The notes: generated from the letters alone by a model not told the origin. A stretch of DNA of 41,249 bases from an uncultured Colwellia sp. (GCA_913057925.1 CAJXPG010000017.1:1-41249); one strand, 5' to 3'. Counted from the stretch's first letter, positions 16,626-26,997 are shown. Numbers and translations: made by a program.

Positions 16626-17126
16626 TAGTTTTTATACCTGCTCTCTTTACATGAACCACATTTGAAAATTCAAATCATATAGTTAAGTTAGGCTGCTGCG
16701 TTATGCTAATGTTTACAGCGAATATTTAATTCATCCTTGTTATAGAAACGTTAATAAACAAACTGAAATATTTAATATTTTTTATAAATAATTCTCGGAG
16801 AAAGTAACTAATAATAAAACAAATAGATTACTCATTTAACGATAACGTCACTCTCAAGAACGCGCTGTTTGTTTTTTGCTCTGTAATGAGATTAAGCTTT
16901 TCATCGCCCTACGTCAACGCTAGCCAATAAAAATAAGCTATATAAGCGATAAAGATATTAGAAAAATAATAGCACTTTGGGCTATGTATGACGCAACTTA
17001 TTTTAAAACTATATGATTATAAAAAGGTAATACTTTAAGGACGCTGTATTTAACGTACTAGGGTATTGACTCAGTAATCACAAAAAAAGTAAATTTTTTG
17101 TTAAAAATATTTTTACGGTAATGGAC
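16626..17126. other. 500-base gap, nothing recognised
   Basis: AT-rich sequence between two minus-strand genes. The palindrome TAAAAATATTTTTA (17103-17116) just past the DUF5610 stop may be a weak terminator. No ORF, RNA motif or repeat that I recognise. Confidence 0.4.
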
Positions 17127-17747
17127 TTACTCGAGTTCTTTTTCGACACTAAAAGAATCAACAAAAGACTTTAACCCTTCTTGAACAAAGTCATAGGTTT
17201 TATCAATATTGCTCTCGATATCTCCTTCAAGCACCTTTAAACTTTCAAGTATGTCTTTAGCCTCGCCAAATCCCTGATCGATACCGCCACGAATAATTTC
17301 AACAAAGGAAGTTAACGCCTCTTCCTCTGCCATTTCTGGATGTTGCTCTTTGTACGAACCAAACATTTGTGTGCTAAAAGACACAATACGTTCAGCTGTC
17401 GCTTCCGGACTATAATCAATACCCGATTGATACGTCTCTTCAACATTTGTTTCAACCCCTGACGCTTTAAGGGCATCATTTATCCCTTGTAATGCCGTTT
17501 TTAGCACCAATGACATAGGATTGTCATTAATAGAGTTACTAAAACTCAGCGTTGACTCAACAATTGCAGCATTCAATTGTTTTTTGTGACTAATAAAGGC
17601 AGAGTCTTCGGCTTTTAATGCTTTTTTCTGATGGGCAAGCTCAGAAAATTGCTGCCCCATAGGCCCGCTGTCTTTTTTATCCGATGTTTTTGCTAACGAT
17701 CGTACATCTTGACTGAAACCTGTATTGGCGTTAATTGGTGAGCTCAT
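17127..17747 (-). CDS. DUF5610 domain protein
   Basis: A 206-residue cytoplasmic protein. ATG 17747 was chosen because GAGGT lies about seven bases upstream and the protein then begins MSSPINANTG. A longer frame to 17837 adds 30 residues unlike the rest. The region 60-196 fits DUF5610, a helical domain of unknown function seen in marine gammaproteobacteria, with the SPEATAERIVSFSTQMFGSY segment (113-132) and VLEGDIESNIDKTY (172-185). The first 50 residues are polar and likely disordered. There is no membrane segment or catalytic motif. It is transcribed alone. Functions inferred for relatives are not known to me. Confidence 0.82.
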   Translation of the reverse strand: MSSPINANTGFSQDVRSLAKTSDKKDSGPMGQQFSELAHQKKALKAEDSAFISHKKQLNAAIVESTLSFSNSINDNPMSLVLKTALQGINDALKASGVETNVEETYQSGIDYSPEATAERIVSFSTQMFGSYKEQHPEMAEEEALTSFVEIIRGGIDQGFGEAKDILESLKVLEGDIESNIDKTYDFVQEGLKSFVDSFSVEKELE

Positions 17748-18030
17748 ATTTTCTACCTCGATATATCTAAGCCTATATAAAAAGTATCGGCCTAATGAAG
17801 TATAGCTCAAGTGATTTTTTGTACAAAATTCACACAAAAATCATACGAAGCCCAGACAAAATATTACATGACTAGGCAATGTTGACTTATTGCTAATAAA
17901 AAGAGTTAAGGCTTAAAAGCTATTGATACTATTAATTCACTTTTTGAGCTGATGAAAGCTATGTTATTTACAAAAATAACGTTAAAATAACATTCAATTA
18001 ATTAAATCCACTATTCAAAAGATATAGTCC

Positions 18031-18966
18031 TTGAAGCCACTCTTATCGCCATCATTGATAACCTCATTTATTAGTATTACTTTATTCTTTTGCGCTTGTG
18101 CTAATGCCGCTACGCAAAGTGAGCATATTGGTAAGAAAACAAGTAAAGAAAAAATCATTTGGTTAGTTGAAGATAAGGTAGAAAATATTGATCTGCTCAG
18201 TAAAAGCTCTGCAGAAACCTCCACGGCTTCTTATATTGAAAATGTCATCATTCAACAATTAACGCAGTACAGGGTCAAAGTTGAACGAGTTACCGCTAGT
18301 CGGATGAATAGAGTACTCAAAAATCAAGATAATGCTTGTGTCGCCAATAGAGCTATCACCAAAAAACGCCAACAATACTCCTTATTTTCAGACCCCCAAG
18401 CTTTTTACCTCACCCATAAACTTTACCGCTTTAATCAACAATCCCCTTTACCAAAAAATTTTATCAATACCAATGGCGAAATAATTGATCTTCCCAGCAT
18501 ATTTAAAGCCTTACCAGATAAAACGTTAGGCATTGCCAAAGATATCTCATTTGGCAGTTTTCTCGATCAACAAATTAAACAAATAAAGCCAACGAACATT
18601 TATTACCGTGGTGGTAGCCAGCGTGTCGTTGCTTTAGAGTCGATGCTATTAAAATCTCGGGTAGATTTTGTCCTTGCTCTACCTGTAGATATCACTCCAA
18701 GCGAGGCAGAAAAAGTATTGTTAGAGCAATATACCATTGCCGGAGCACCGCCGTACCTTATCGCGCATTTTAATTGCTCAAAGGGGCCTTCGGGACAACG
18801 TATTATCAAGGATATTAATAAAATATTAGCCAAGTTCTACCAAACCGAAGACTATTACTTAGCACACAAAAAGTGGTTTTCTGACAAACAATTAAAGGGC
18901 TTGCAAAAATTTTTAGCTGAAAATTTTTCTGAAAATAAGTATATCAACCCAATGCCTGAGTATTGA
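18031..18966 (+). CDS. Periplasmic solute-binding-like protein
   Basis: A 311-residue exported protein with the type II periplasmic-binding fold, of the kind used as stand-alone sensors or binding proteins. The signal peptide ends at ANA-A (about residue 27). A TAG lies two codons upstream in frame, so TTG 18031 is the earliest possible start and is needed for the signal. No strong Shine-Dalgarno sequence. The core shows VKVERVTASRMNRVLKN, the FSDPQAFYL strand and LESMLLKSRVDFVLALP, the usual order of lobes. Its two cysteines (NACVANR and HFNCSKG) could bridge. No permease or ATPase gene is adjacent. The last codons and stop sit inside a heptanucleotide tandem repeat (18957-18991), which may have replaced the original C-terminus. 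folD follows 138 bases later. Confidence 0.72.
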   Translation: MKPLLSPSLITSFISITLFFCACANAATQSEHIGKKTSKEKIIWLVEDKVENIDLLSKSSAETSTASYIENVIIQQLTQYRVKVERVTASRMNRVLKNQDNACVANRAITKKRQQYSLFSDPQAFYLTHKLYRFNQQSPLPKNFINTNGEIIDLPSIFKALPDKTLGIAKDISFGSFLDQQIKQIKPTNIYYRGGSQRVVALESMLLKSRVDFVLALPVDITPSEAEKVLLEQYTIAGAPPYLIAHFNCSKGPSGQRIIKDINKILAKFYQTEDYYLAHKKWFSDKQLKGLQKFLAENFSENKYINPMPEY

Positions 18967-18991
18967 GTATTGAGAACTGAGAGTTGAATAA
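18957..18991. repeat. Heptanucleotide tandem repeat, TGAGNNN type
   Basis: Five 7-base units: TGAGTAT twice, then TGAGAAC, TGAGAGT and TGAATAA. The tract overlaps the last codons and stop of the gene ending at 18966. Related to the TTGAGAA units at 36752-36779 read on the minus strand. Confidence 0.85.
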
Positions 18992-19104
18992 ATAGCGCAG
19001 GTTAGTTTAGCCTTATTTATTCGAGTGATTTAACTTTACACTGATGTCACCTTTATTGACGGCAGTAACGACATTCTTCTAACTTTTATAATAGTGAATA
19101 ACCT

Positions 19105-19965
19105 ATGATTATTGATGGTAAACAAGCAGCAGCCGATTTACGAAAAGCATTGGCTATTGAAGTGGCACAACTTAAAAAAGAAAAAGATATTACACCGGGC
19201 TTAACCGTGGTTTTGGTAGGCGAAGATCCTGCTAGTCAAGTGTATGTTCGTAACAAGGTAAAGCAAACACGTGAAGTTGGCATGATTTCGAACGAAATTA
19301 AGTTACCTGCACAGACCACACAAGCACAGTTACTTGAACACTTAGCTCAATTAAATAATGATAACAGCGTTCATGGTATCTTAGTGCAGTTACCACTACC
19401 TAAGCATATCGATGAGAGTGTCATTATCGCGGCTATCGCACCACACAAAGATGTTGACGGCTTTCATGCGATGAACTCTGGTCGCTTACTAAATGGTGAA
19501 GATGGTGCATTAGTGCCTTGTACGCCACAAGGTTGTATTATTTTAGCCAAAAAACATTTAGGTGATGATTTATCGGGTCAACACGCAGTGGTCATTGGCC
19601 GCTCTAATATCGTTGGCAAGCCAGTAGCTTTATTACTTTTACAAGAAAACTGCACGGTAACCATTGCTCATTCTCGCACTAAAAACTTGGCTGAAGTTTG
19701 CCAGCAAGCTGATATTGTTGTTGCTGCTGTTGGCCGCCCTAACTTTGTTCAAGCAAGCTGGGTAAAAGCTGGAGCCACGGTAATCGATGTGGGTATTAAC
19801 CGTATTGAAGACGAAAACGGCAAAGGTAAACTAGTTGGTGATGTTGATTTTACACAAGTTGAAAGTGTTTGTGGTGCTATAACTCCAGTGCCTGGCGGTG
19901 TTGGGCCAATGACAATTGCCTGTCTATTAAAGAATACGGTAGAAGCAGCTAAAGCTAACGCTTAA
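19105..19965 (+). CDS. folD: FolD methylene-THF dehydrogenase/cyclohydrolase
   Basis: A 286-residue cytoplasmic bifunctional enzyme: oxidises 5,10-methylene-tetrahydrofolate with NADP and hydrolyses the product to 10-formyl-tetrahydrofolate, feeding purine and formyl-Met synthesis. Full length for the family. Landmarks are [17 protein letters not shown] (37-53) with the catalytic Tyr/Lys pair, GILVQLPLP (91-99), [13 protein letters not shown] (near 117), the nucleotide-binding [12 protein letters not shown] (162-173) and the C-terminal [11 protein letters not shown]. It is an ordinary, well-conserved housekeeping gene with neighbours unrelated to folate. A clean bidirectional terminator follows. 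Confidence 0.99.
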   Translation: MIIDGKQAAADLRKALAIEVAQLKKEKDITPGLTVVLVGEDPASQVYVRNKVKQTREVGMISNEIKLPAQTTQAQLLEHLAQLNNDNSVHGILVQLPLPKHIDESVIIAAIAPHKDVDGFHAMNSGRLLNGEDGALVPCTPQGCIILAKKHLGDDLSGQHAVVIGRSNIVGKPVALLLLQENCTVTIAHSRTKNLAEVCQQADIVVAAVGRPNFVQASWVKAGATVIDVGINRIEDENGKGKLVGDVDFTQVESVCGAITPVPGGVGPMTIACLLKNTVEAAKANA

Positions 19966-20012
19966 CAACGAAAGCCTAACTTTGCCTTTTCTCTATCAGC
20001 TATAAACATACC

Positions 20013-20046
20013 AAAAAAAACCAATAACACGTTATTGGTTTTTTAT
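20013..20046. terminator. Bidirectional terminator, folD and MBL gene
   Basis: CCAATAAC (20021-20028), loop AC, GTTATTGG (20031-20038), with eight As before and six Ts after. It serves folD (+) and the convergent metallo-beta-lactamase-fold gene (-), whose stop begins at its edge. Confidence 0.9.
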
Positions 20047-21020
20047 TAAAGAAACAAACCAACAATACTACTAATAAGTTTTGGTAAAAAACCCAACGGC
20101 TCAACAATTAAGGTATTTAGGGTGATGATACCGGCATCATCCATTTGACTTAATACAGCGTTTAACTCAACTAAATCTTCAGGCTGCAACACTAAAGAAG
20201 CCTCATCAGGCTGATATATTGTGCCTATTTCATAATACTCTTTACCATTCGCTTTCATTTCAATATGAGCACCTAATATCGCGCTAACAGTATGCTTGCT
20301 AGCAAAATCAGTTAAGCGACTAATACTTGCTTGGTAAGCTTGCCAATTTTTAACATAGATATAACCAGGGTAGAAGGTATCGCCGGTAAGTAACCACTGT
20401 GTTTGTGAATCATAAATTGAAATGGCCTGCTCTTGATGCCCTGGCGTAGGAATAATAGTAATAATACGTCCGCCAAGATCGATTTCTGATAGCTTTGTAG
20501 GCCAACTTTTAAAAGAAAAAAAGTAATTAATATCACCTTCAGCTGTACCCACTACTGTTGCATTTTCCTGGCCAATGAACTGGGAGTCTCCGCTGTAATG
20601 GTCGCTATGACTATGAGAGTGAATAACCACTATTTCACGAGAATTATCTTGTTTAGTTAATGCGTGATTTTCCTGTATTGATAACACGGTTTCATATAAA
20701 GGGAACTCATTTTTATCTGCTGTAGCCCCCGTATCGACAACCAGTATTTTTTTATCACCAACAAATACATAAATGAAAGGGGCCTCATAACTTAGACACT
20801 TACTTTGACGAAAGATGTAGCTTGATTCATCGTATTGAAACACTTCAATGGCAGGATCTTGATTAGTACTGCAGTCTTCAGCGCCATGAAGCCACTTTTT
20901 TTGCGTTAATGAAGTCATTAATTCAGATGAAGACAACTTAGTTACTGTTTGTTGACTACTCGCCTCTACCTTGACAATAAAAGCGATTAACAGCGTTAAT
21001 AATAATATAATTTTTCTCAT
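20046..21020 (-). CDS. Exported metallo-beta-lactamase-fold hydrolase
   Basis: A 324-residue periplasmic zinc hydrolase. ATG 21020 was chosen because AGGGAT precedes it and it opens the signal peptide MRKIILLLTLLIAFIVKVEA; the longer frame to 21077 adds 19 residues before the signal. The metal site is complete: HSHSDH (His136, His138, Asp140, His141), His195 in PTPGH and Asp214 in LLTGDTFY. The family includes beta-lactamases, lactonases, glyoxalase II and others. The PTPGHQEQAISIYD segment and long spacing resemble the broad MBL-fold hydrolases rather than a clinical beta-lactamase, so resistance should not be assumed. The end (LPKLISSIVGLFL) is hydrophobic and may contact the membrane. Confidence 0.88.
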   Translation of the reverse strand: MRKIILLLTLLIAFIVKVEASSQQTVTKLSSSELMTSLTQKKWLHGAEDCSTNQDPAIEVFQYDESSYIFRQSKCLSYEAPFIYVFVGDKKILVVDTGATADKNEFPLYETVLSIQENHALTKQDNSREIVVIHSHSHSDHYSGDSQFIGQENATVVGTAEGDINYFFSFKSWPTKLSEIDLGGRIITIIPTPGHQEQAISIYDSQTQWLLTGDTFYPGYIYVKNWQAYQASISRLTDFASKHTVSAILGAHIEMKANGKEYYEIGTIYQPDEASLVLQPEDLVELNAVLSQMDDAGIITLNTLIVEPLGFLPKLISSIVGLFL

Positions 21021-21307
21021 AAATATCCCTGTGGCGAATGCAGTATTGCAACTATTTAATCTAAATATAATTGCCATGTTTCCCGATATATAGAAAGTTT
21101 CATGCCAAGAATCAAAAAAACTTATAGTATTTATTTATCAGTAACTTAATCAAACATTAAGAAGTCGTACAGAAGATAGATTGAGTTTTATGTTCGCTTT
21201 TATAATTACCGTGTTCGAATATATCTTGCATGCTAATATTATTAAGTGGGGGTTAAGACTGAAACCTTAACTTGTTCTGTCAGGAAACTATGAGAGGAGT
21301 TGGCTAA

Positions 21308-22012
21308 CTAATTTTTTCTGAGTAACTCAATACTTTGGTTAATTTTATCAAATGAATCAGGGAACCTTTTTAGGTAGTCATGACTAATGTAGATACCAAA
21401 GGGTCTTTCAATTTCAACGACCTTAACAAAATCCGCTAATTCTATAGCATCTAAAGCATGCTCAAAAACTGCCTCTGAAATAAACACCGCATCAATTCGA
21501 CCTGACTTTAACATAGCAGCTAAAACAGTTGCCTCAGTAGGCTGAGCGACAATTGTATAAGCATTTTTTACTAGCCACTTAGCAGTATTAGTGCCTTTTA
21601 TTGTGCCAATACCTGCCCGTGATTTGAACGTTTGAGAGCTAAAGTCTGTTTTAGCACCTTTAACAACATACCAGCTCCACTTATTAATAACTAAAGGCAG
21701 CGTAAATTTACCACTAGCATCTCGCTCACTATTTTGAGAAGCCAAGAACATACCGTCAGCGAGTTTCGATTTAAGTACATGTACTGCAGCGCCATAGTCT
21801 ACAACCATGGTTACTCGGTAAGGAATTTTTGCATGATCAAATACCCGTTTAATAAGCTCAGGGCCAATGCCGACTACTTGTTGCTGAGTGCTATAAGTAT
21901 AGGGAGGGAAATAGGGAGAGACTAAGCTCATTTCATGCTGTTTTTGAGCAAAGCTAACTGCGCTGATAAGCAGAGGCATTACCAATAAAAATCCCAAATA
22001 AATAATTTTCAT
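21308..22012 (-). CDS. Periplasmic solute-binding protein, family 3
   Basis: A 234-residue exported protein of the SBP_bac_3 type (amino-acid-like ligands). The signal peptide is about 1-22 (...SAVSFA-Q). Features are SPYFPPYTY near the start of the mature protein, GIGPELIKRVFDHAKIPYRV, the GTIKGTNTAKWLVKNA hinge segment and MLKSGRIDAVFISEA. No permease or ATPase gene is next to it, as for the similar proteins at 18031 and 39239, so it may serve as a free sensor or for an unlinked receptor. The hybrid kinase at 22352-25093 lies just upstream on the same strand, but kinase sensing via this protein is only a guess. Confidence 0.85.
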   Translation of the reverse strand: MKIIYLGFLLVMPLLISAVSFAQKQHEMSLVSPYFPPYTYSTQQQVVGIGPELIKRVFDHAKIPYRVTMVVDYGAAVHVLKSKLADGMFLASQNSERDASGKFTLPLVINKWSWYVVKGAKTDFSSQTFKSRAGIGTIKGTNTAKWLVKNAYTIVAQPTEATVLAAMLKSGRIDAVFISEAVFEHALDAIELADFVKVVEIERPFGIYISHDYLKRFPDSFDKINQSIELLRKN

Positions 22013-22351
22013 GTCGCTATTTCACAGCAAATAAAGCTGAACCGAAATGGAATATTCTCAAGTAAACAACCTGTATTTTTAACTACAACATAACTAACTT
22101 ATAGCGAGTACTTGTAAACAGTCAAGCATTATACGCATAAACGGGTTGAGCTCCTTTGATATAATTCAACACTATGGAATAAGTAACTTTTTGAATATTC
22201 AGTTGTTATGTTTGTTATGTGACTATCCGACAATAATGTAACCATTTTACTATTGCTAAAGTTACTGAGATATTGGCCATTTGCTTAAATAGGCATATCG
22301 CATCACCAGATACAATTCAATTAACTAATCATGATGATTAGCAAGCAACTA
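22013..22351. other. Intergenic with two small palindromes
   Basis: It contains TTGAT-ATAA-TTCAA (22156-22169, one mismatch from an FNR-type site, likely chance). It also has an 8-bp dyad CTAATCAT/ATGATTAG (22325-22341) just past the kinase stop, without a T-tract. Nothing else seen. Confidence 0.35.
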
Positions 22352-25093
22352 TTATTCAATTAATGACAACCTACTCGTTTCATCACTTTCTTTCGCCAGT
22401 TGCTTGTTCATATATTTATCTAAAATATGAACAAGATCTATTTGTTGAAACGGTTTATTAATAAAATCGTCAATACCTAAATCATGCGCTTTAGATTTCT
22501 CATGCTTGCCGACACTTGCACTTAAAATAACAATAGGGATATGTTGCCATTTAGGGGATTTTTTAATAATTGAAGAGGCAGTAAAGCCATCCATAATAGG
22601 CATCTGTAAGTCCATTAAAATAAGATCTGGTAGAGTATGCTCTAAAAACTGAATTGCCTGCGATCCATCATTGGCAAAGTAACAATCAACCTCTAACGGT
22701 GATAGCTGCTTTTTAACAATAAGCTGGTTAATTTTATTATCTTCCACCACGAGTACCTTGATCATTTTATAAGAAGTACTTGCTTGCGCATCGCTAATGT
22801 CTTTTTCTACGCTAATTATAGGCTCTGCTGCTGCAGGTAAAGTTAAAGTGACAGTGAACAAGCTACCCTCACCTAATTTACTGTGCAAAGTAATATCTCC
22901 CCCCATCATTAACGTCAATTGTTTAACAATAGAAAGCCCAATGCCTGTACCACCAAATTCTCTTGTGGTAGATGCTTCCGCTTGAGCAAACGGTGTAAAG
23001 ATGTGCTGCTGATTCTCTTTGCTGATGCCAATCCCTGTATCTTTAAAAGCTAGCCTCAACTCACGAGAATCACCATCAGTTTTTTCGCAACTTCCGGTAA
23101 TTTTAATATGCCCTTTTGGGGTAAATTTAATCGCGTTATTTAATAGATTAATAACGATTTGTTTGAATCGCGTATCATCACCTTCAACCCAGGAAGAGAA
23201 ATCAGGGGTAAAATCATGCTCGAGTGTTATAAACTGGTCTCTTGCCTTTTCTTGCAACATTTCAATCACCGCAAGGGTTACTTGCAGTGGCTGAAAAGCT
23301 CGATTTTCTAGGTTTAACTCCCCTGCTTGTATTTTTGAAATATCAAGAACGTCATTAACAATATTGAGCAAAATATCAGATGAATGACTAATTCGTTTGA
23401 GGTAATCTTTTGCCGTCGAATCGGAGGTTTCTCGTTGGGCTATTTCGGTAAAACCGATAATGGCATTGAGTGGAGTGCGATATTCATGGCTGATGTTCGC
23501 TAAAAATAAATTTTTAGAACGGTTAGCCATTATCAACTCTTCATTTTTTTGTGTTAACTTTGCAGTGCTCTCTTTAACTTTCTTAGACAATGAAAAATTA
23601 AAGGTGACGATAAAAAATAAAAACATCACACAAATAACACCTAGAACGCAGCCTAGACCAATAATCAATAAGCTAGACCAATCAATAACCAGAAGTTCAA
23701 AACGCGGCGTACTAGAAAACCGAATAACACCTTGTTTATCAAATAAGTCTATCTTGACACTGTGAGTGAAGATCCCATCACTAGTATAGGACGCTTGCTG
23801 ATATTGGTTTCCATCGCCATAACTAAAACTAAAATTAAAACTGCTAATATTTGCTTGTTGATAAAAACCTGTCAGTAACTTATCTAGCTCAAAAACAACT
23901 TCAACTAAGCCTATTAACTTTTCACCTGCAACACTACCTTCTCCTTTAAAAATAGGGTAATAAACAATCACCCCTGTGTATTTATCTAATTGCTGCACTA
24001 AAGATAGCAAAGGGGTTATAACATGTACTCGCTTACTAATAGCTTTCTCAATACTGCTTTGAACAATAGGATGGGAAGATACATCGAGCCCAATTGCTGA
24101 TTTATTTTCTTCAAAAGGTTCAATAAAATAAATAGGTAAATACTGAGCTTGCTCTGGAGCAGTTATTACGCCACCTTTTGTCAAGGCACGTATATCGAGT
24201 GAGTTGAGGCTTAAATCTTTCAAAGATGACTCAAATGCTGCCCTTTCATCACGTTTAATTAATGGCAACCAACTGATTGCACGAATAGTGATTTTATCGT
24301 TTTTAATTTTGTCTGTGAAAGCTTTAAACTCTTCTCTACTAACAGCGTCAGTTGCTTGATATAAACCATCCAAAGCCCGTAAATCTTGCTTAAAAGCTGT
24401 TTCTATCTCTTTAATATAACTAGTAAAAGCTTCAGTTGAATTAACAAAACTCTGTTTCTTATCCTCAAGGAATGATTGATTAGAAATGAGAAAAGCCACG
24501 CTAGTTACCGTTAATACTAAAATGCTAGTGATAATTGCGACTGTGGTATGTCTCGCTTTTTTGACATAGATATTAGTTACCGTAAATAAAATAATTGGCG
24601 TAAGAAAGACAATACTCGTAAACTCGCCAACCCATTTTACTGCGCCCATATATAGAAAAAAATCAGCATCTATTGATGTGAAGCCCTTAAGCACAAGCAT
24701 GGATAGTAAACTGGTAAAAAATACAGCAATGGGTCCCGTTAATACTAAAAACTTAATAATCTGAGTAGGAATATAAACTTTAACAGGCAAAATACAGAAA
24801 GATTCAACTAACTTTTTACTTATCAATAGCTGCAAAGTACTAATCAAAGTTAATAAAGCAACGACATAGACGGGAAGTCCTGCTAGAGATGGATCTTGAC
24901 TTAAACAAATAAACGAAGATAACAATGCGCCCAATAGAATAGGCGTTCCAAAACATAAATATAACCCGAGCATGACACCCGCTGCAGGCCAGATAGGACT
25001 GGCAAAGCCAAAAGAAATGGTGAAAACTTCTCCAAATTGCACTAATAAATAGTGTGTTAGGAAAGCTAAAATCCCGAGCTGTATTTTTTTCAC
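22352..25093 (-). CDS. MASE1-CHASE hybrid histidine kinase
   Basis: A 913-residue membrane sensor kinase. The MASE1-type region (1-205) has about eight TM helices. An extracytoplasmic CHASE domain (about 215-445) carries RAISWLPLI and IGLDVSSHP. A further TM helix lies at 468-498. HisKA has the phospho-acceptor His536 in NISHEYRTPLN. HATPase has NLLNNAIKFTP (648-658), DTGIGIS (685-691) and GGTGIGLSIV (714-723). A receiver domain (778-895) has Asp828 in LMDLQMPIMDG and Lys880 in NKPF. The output step is missing, so phosphate probably passes to an unlinked Hpt or regulator protein. The start is GTG; AGGAG lies six bases before it, better placed than for the overlapping ATG. MASE1-CHASE pairs usually sense small extracellular ligands. 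It is transcribed alone. Confidence 0.95.
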   Translation of the reverse strand: MKKIQLGILAFLTHYLLVQFGEVFTISFGFASPIWPAAGVMLGLYLCFGTPILLGALLSSFICLSQDPSLAGLPVYVVALLTLISTLQLLISKKLVESFCILPVKVYIPTQIIKFLVLTGPIAVFFTSLLSMLVLKGFTSIDADFFLYMGAVKWVGEFTSIVFLTPIILFTVTNIYVKKARHTTVAIITSILVLTVTSVAFLISNQSFLEDKKQSFVNSTEAFTSYIKEIETAFKQDLRALDGLYQATDAVSREEFKAFTDKIKNDKITIRAISWLPLIKRDERAAFESSLKDLSLNSLDIRALTKGGVITAPEQAQYLPIYFIEPFEENKSAIGLDVSSHPIVQSSIEKAISKRVHVITPLLSLVQQLDKYTGVIVYYPIFKGEGSVAGEKLIGLVEVVFELDKLLTGFYQQANISSFNFSFSYGDGNQYQQASYTSDGIFTHSVKIDLFDKQGVIRFSSTPRFELLVIDWSSLLIIGLGCVLGVICVMFLFFIVTFNFSLSKKVKESTAKLTQKNEELIMANRSKNLFLANISHEYRTPLNAIIGFTEIAQRETSDSTAKDYLKRISHSSDILLNIVNDVLDISKIQAGELNLENRAFQPLQVTLAVIEMLQEKARDQFITLEHDFTPDFSSWVEGDDTRFKQIVINLLNNAIKFTPKGHIKITGSCEKTDGDSRELRLAFKDTGIGISKENQQHIFTPFAQAEASTTREFGGTGIGLSIVKQLTLMMGGDITLHSKLGEGSLFTVTLTLPAAAEPIISVEKDISDAQASTSYKMIKVLVVEDNKINQLIVKKQLSPLEVDCYFANDGSQAIQFLEHTLPDLILMDLQMPIMDGFTASSIIKKSPKWQHIPIVILSASVGKHEKSKAHDLGIDDFINKPFQQIDLVHILDKYMNKQLAKESDETSRLSLIE

Positions 25094-25488
25094 ATAAAAC
25101 TCCTTTTTATTAACATTTGAGTATAGGGCGGAATGTATCGTTATTCAAAGGTGTCAATGATACCAAGATGTTTGCTTTCCAAAGTTGTCAGTCAAACCTA
25201 TCCTTAATTTGTCTTACTTTATGTGAGCATAGATAAAATACTGCATCTATCTTGATATCGCCTGCACTCTAACAACATTTGATATAGTAAAAGCCGCGTA
25301 AAAGTATTCTAACTTTGCGCGTTTAGATCAAACAATAGAGTAAAAGCTCATTTTTCGAGCATTAATACGCAATTTCATAGACTAATTGCTAAGCTAGATC
25401 AGCCATTCCTCGTTAGCTATCCCAGCTAGTACTAAGATAAAATATTACTCACTAAATTAAATCGCGTTTATAAACGTTAGGGATACTA
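25094..25488. other. 395-base divergent region
   Basis: Upstream regions of the hybrid kinase (-) and the DUF3360 permease (+). Contains the kinase's AAGGAG. No operator stands out; TGTGAGCA near 25211 is half of a CRP-like site without its partner. No RNA gene seen. Confidence 0.35.
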
Positions 25489-26997
25489 ATGGGCAATACA
25501 TCAGAAACCACACATGATCAGCAAAGCGATCATCAAGCCTGTGGAGAAGAGCAAAGTTACCAACAAAAACATAAACCCAGCTCTGAATTTAAAACACGAG
25601 AAGAATATTTAGAGCATGAGCTGCAAATTATGGCGCCGAAACGATGGCGAGCTAATTTACCGTTTAGAGATTACCGCTTTGAAATAGAAGATACTATTCC
25701 GGCTATGGCAGCAACCATAGGTAAGATTGTGATGGTGGGAGCAATAGCAGCAACCTTTGCCGGTTCGTTAGGACTTGATGAAGGCTTTATTTTAGAGAAT
25801 GTCCGTTATGAATTATTAATCGTATCGCTATTTATCATACTGTTTTCTGGTTTTTTATTACCGACAGCTAACTTAGCCGGTACTCATGGCCCGCTAATTC
25901 CCCTTATTCCTATTGTGGTAGCTGCTGGCGGTCACCCTATGGCGTTTGGCTTACTCATTGGTATCTTCGGATTGCTACTCGCAATTAGTAAGGGTGGTAG
26001 TATGTTGGCAAACCTCACCAGTAAAGGGGTTTGTGGCGGCTTGTTATTATACCTAGGATTTGTTGGCACCATATCACAAGTAAAAAAACTATTTGCTTGG
26101 GCCGATGGTATTGGTATGAGTCACATTGCCTTTATCGTGATTTTCTGCACCATTATTTTATACGCCTTACTAGAACACTGGCGCAAACGTTGGTTAGCAG
26201 TTCCCCTTAGTTGTCTGCTCGGTGGTAGCTTAGCGTTTGCACTTGGTGCACCGTTTGAATTTCAAACCGGAGCAGGTTTACCTAATATGAACCCTATGTA
26301 TTGGTGGGGTGAAAACACAGGCTGGATGCTGGGATTACCAACAATTGAGAGTTTTATCGTAGTACTGCCTTTTGCTATTTTAGCGGTAGCCATGTGGTCA
26401 CCTGACTTTTTAGGCCATCAAGTGTTTCAAAAAATTAGTTATCCTGAGCGCACTGAAAAAGTTCATATGAACATTGACGATACCATGACAAGTGCCTCTA
26501 TTCGCCAAACCTTTGGCTCGCTAATGGGCGGTACTAACTTCACCTCATCTTGGGGGACATACCTGGTACCTGCTGCCATTGCCAAGCGCCCTATTCCGGC
26601 CGGAGCGTTACTGACCGCATTATTTTGTATTATCGCCGCAGTTTGGGGTTACCCTATGGATTTAGCTATTTGGCAACCGGTGCTTTGTGTTGCTTTAGTT
26701 GTTGGGGTTTTTATTCCACTACTTGAAGCTGGCATGGAAATGACCCGAGAAGGTAAAACCACTCAATCAGCAGCGATTGTGGTGTTCTCATCAGCACTGG
26801 TGAACCCTGCTTTTGGTTGGTCATTAACTATGTTACTCGACAATTTGGGATTAATAGGCTGTAAAGAGCGTAGCGCCGAGTTGAGCAAAATGAGTCGCTG
26901 GATTTTACCCACAGTGATGTTTGTCATATTAACCGGGGTTATGGCACTGGTTGGTTTGTTGCCAGGCATTCCTGCTATTCTTTCAGGCCTTCGATAG
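25489..26997 (+). CDS. DUF3360 family membrane permease
   Basis: A 502-residue inner-membrane protein of the DUF3360 family, a putative permease group known mainly from Vibrio and relatives. The first 60 residues are hydrophilic, Gln- and Glu-rich and cytoplasmic. They are followed by FEIEDTIPAMAATIGKIVMVGAIAA (split here over a TM boundary) and about 11-13 hydrophobic segments to the end. GTHGPLIPLIPIVVAAGGHP and SLMGGTNFTSSWGTYLVPAA have the glycine- and proline-broken helices of NCS2/SulP-like (SLC26-type) transporters, so an anion or nucleobase substrate is plausible but not shown. It is a single-gene unit ending at the terminator at 27021-27046. Confidence 0.85.
   Translation: MGNTSETTHDQQSDHQACGEEQSYQQKHKPSSEFKTREEYLEHELQIMAPKRWRANLPFRDYRFEIEDTIPAMAATIGKIVMVGAIAATFAGSLGLDEGFILENVRYELLIVSLFIILFSGFLLPTANLAGTHGPLIPLIPIVVAAGGHPMAFGLLIGIFGLLLAISKGGSMLANLTSKGVCGGLLLYLGFVGTISQVKKLFAWADGIGMSHIAFIVIFCTIILYALLEHWRKRWLAVPLSCLLGGSLAFALGAPFEFQTGAGLPNMNPMYWWGENTGWMLGLPTIESFIVVLPFAILAVAMWSPDFLGHQVFQKISYPERTEKVHMNIDDTMTSASIRQTFGSLMGGTNFTSSWGTYLVPAAIAKRPIPAGALLTALFCIIAAVWGYPMDLAIWQPVLCVALVVGVFIPLLEAGMEMTREGKTTQSAAIVVFSSALVNPAFGWSLTMLLDNLGLIGCKERSAELSKMSRWILPTVMFVILTGVMALVGLLPGIPAILSGLR

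Noticed and set aside
19056-19092. TTGACG and TATAAT upstream of folD as a promoter
   Set aside because: The spacer is 25 bases, too long for sigma70; TATAAT alone may still be a -10 with a poor -35.
20046-21020. Metallo-beta-lactamase-fold gene as an antibiotic-resistance gene
   Set aside because: The zinc site is shared by many unrelated hydrolases; nothing in the sequence or context marks a true beta-lactamase.
22156-22169. TTGAT-ATAA-TTCAA as an FNR site for the binding protein at 21308
   Set aside because: One mismatch, more than 140 bases upstream of the start; about one such match is expected by chance in a window of this size.
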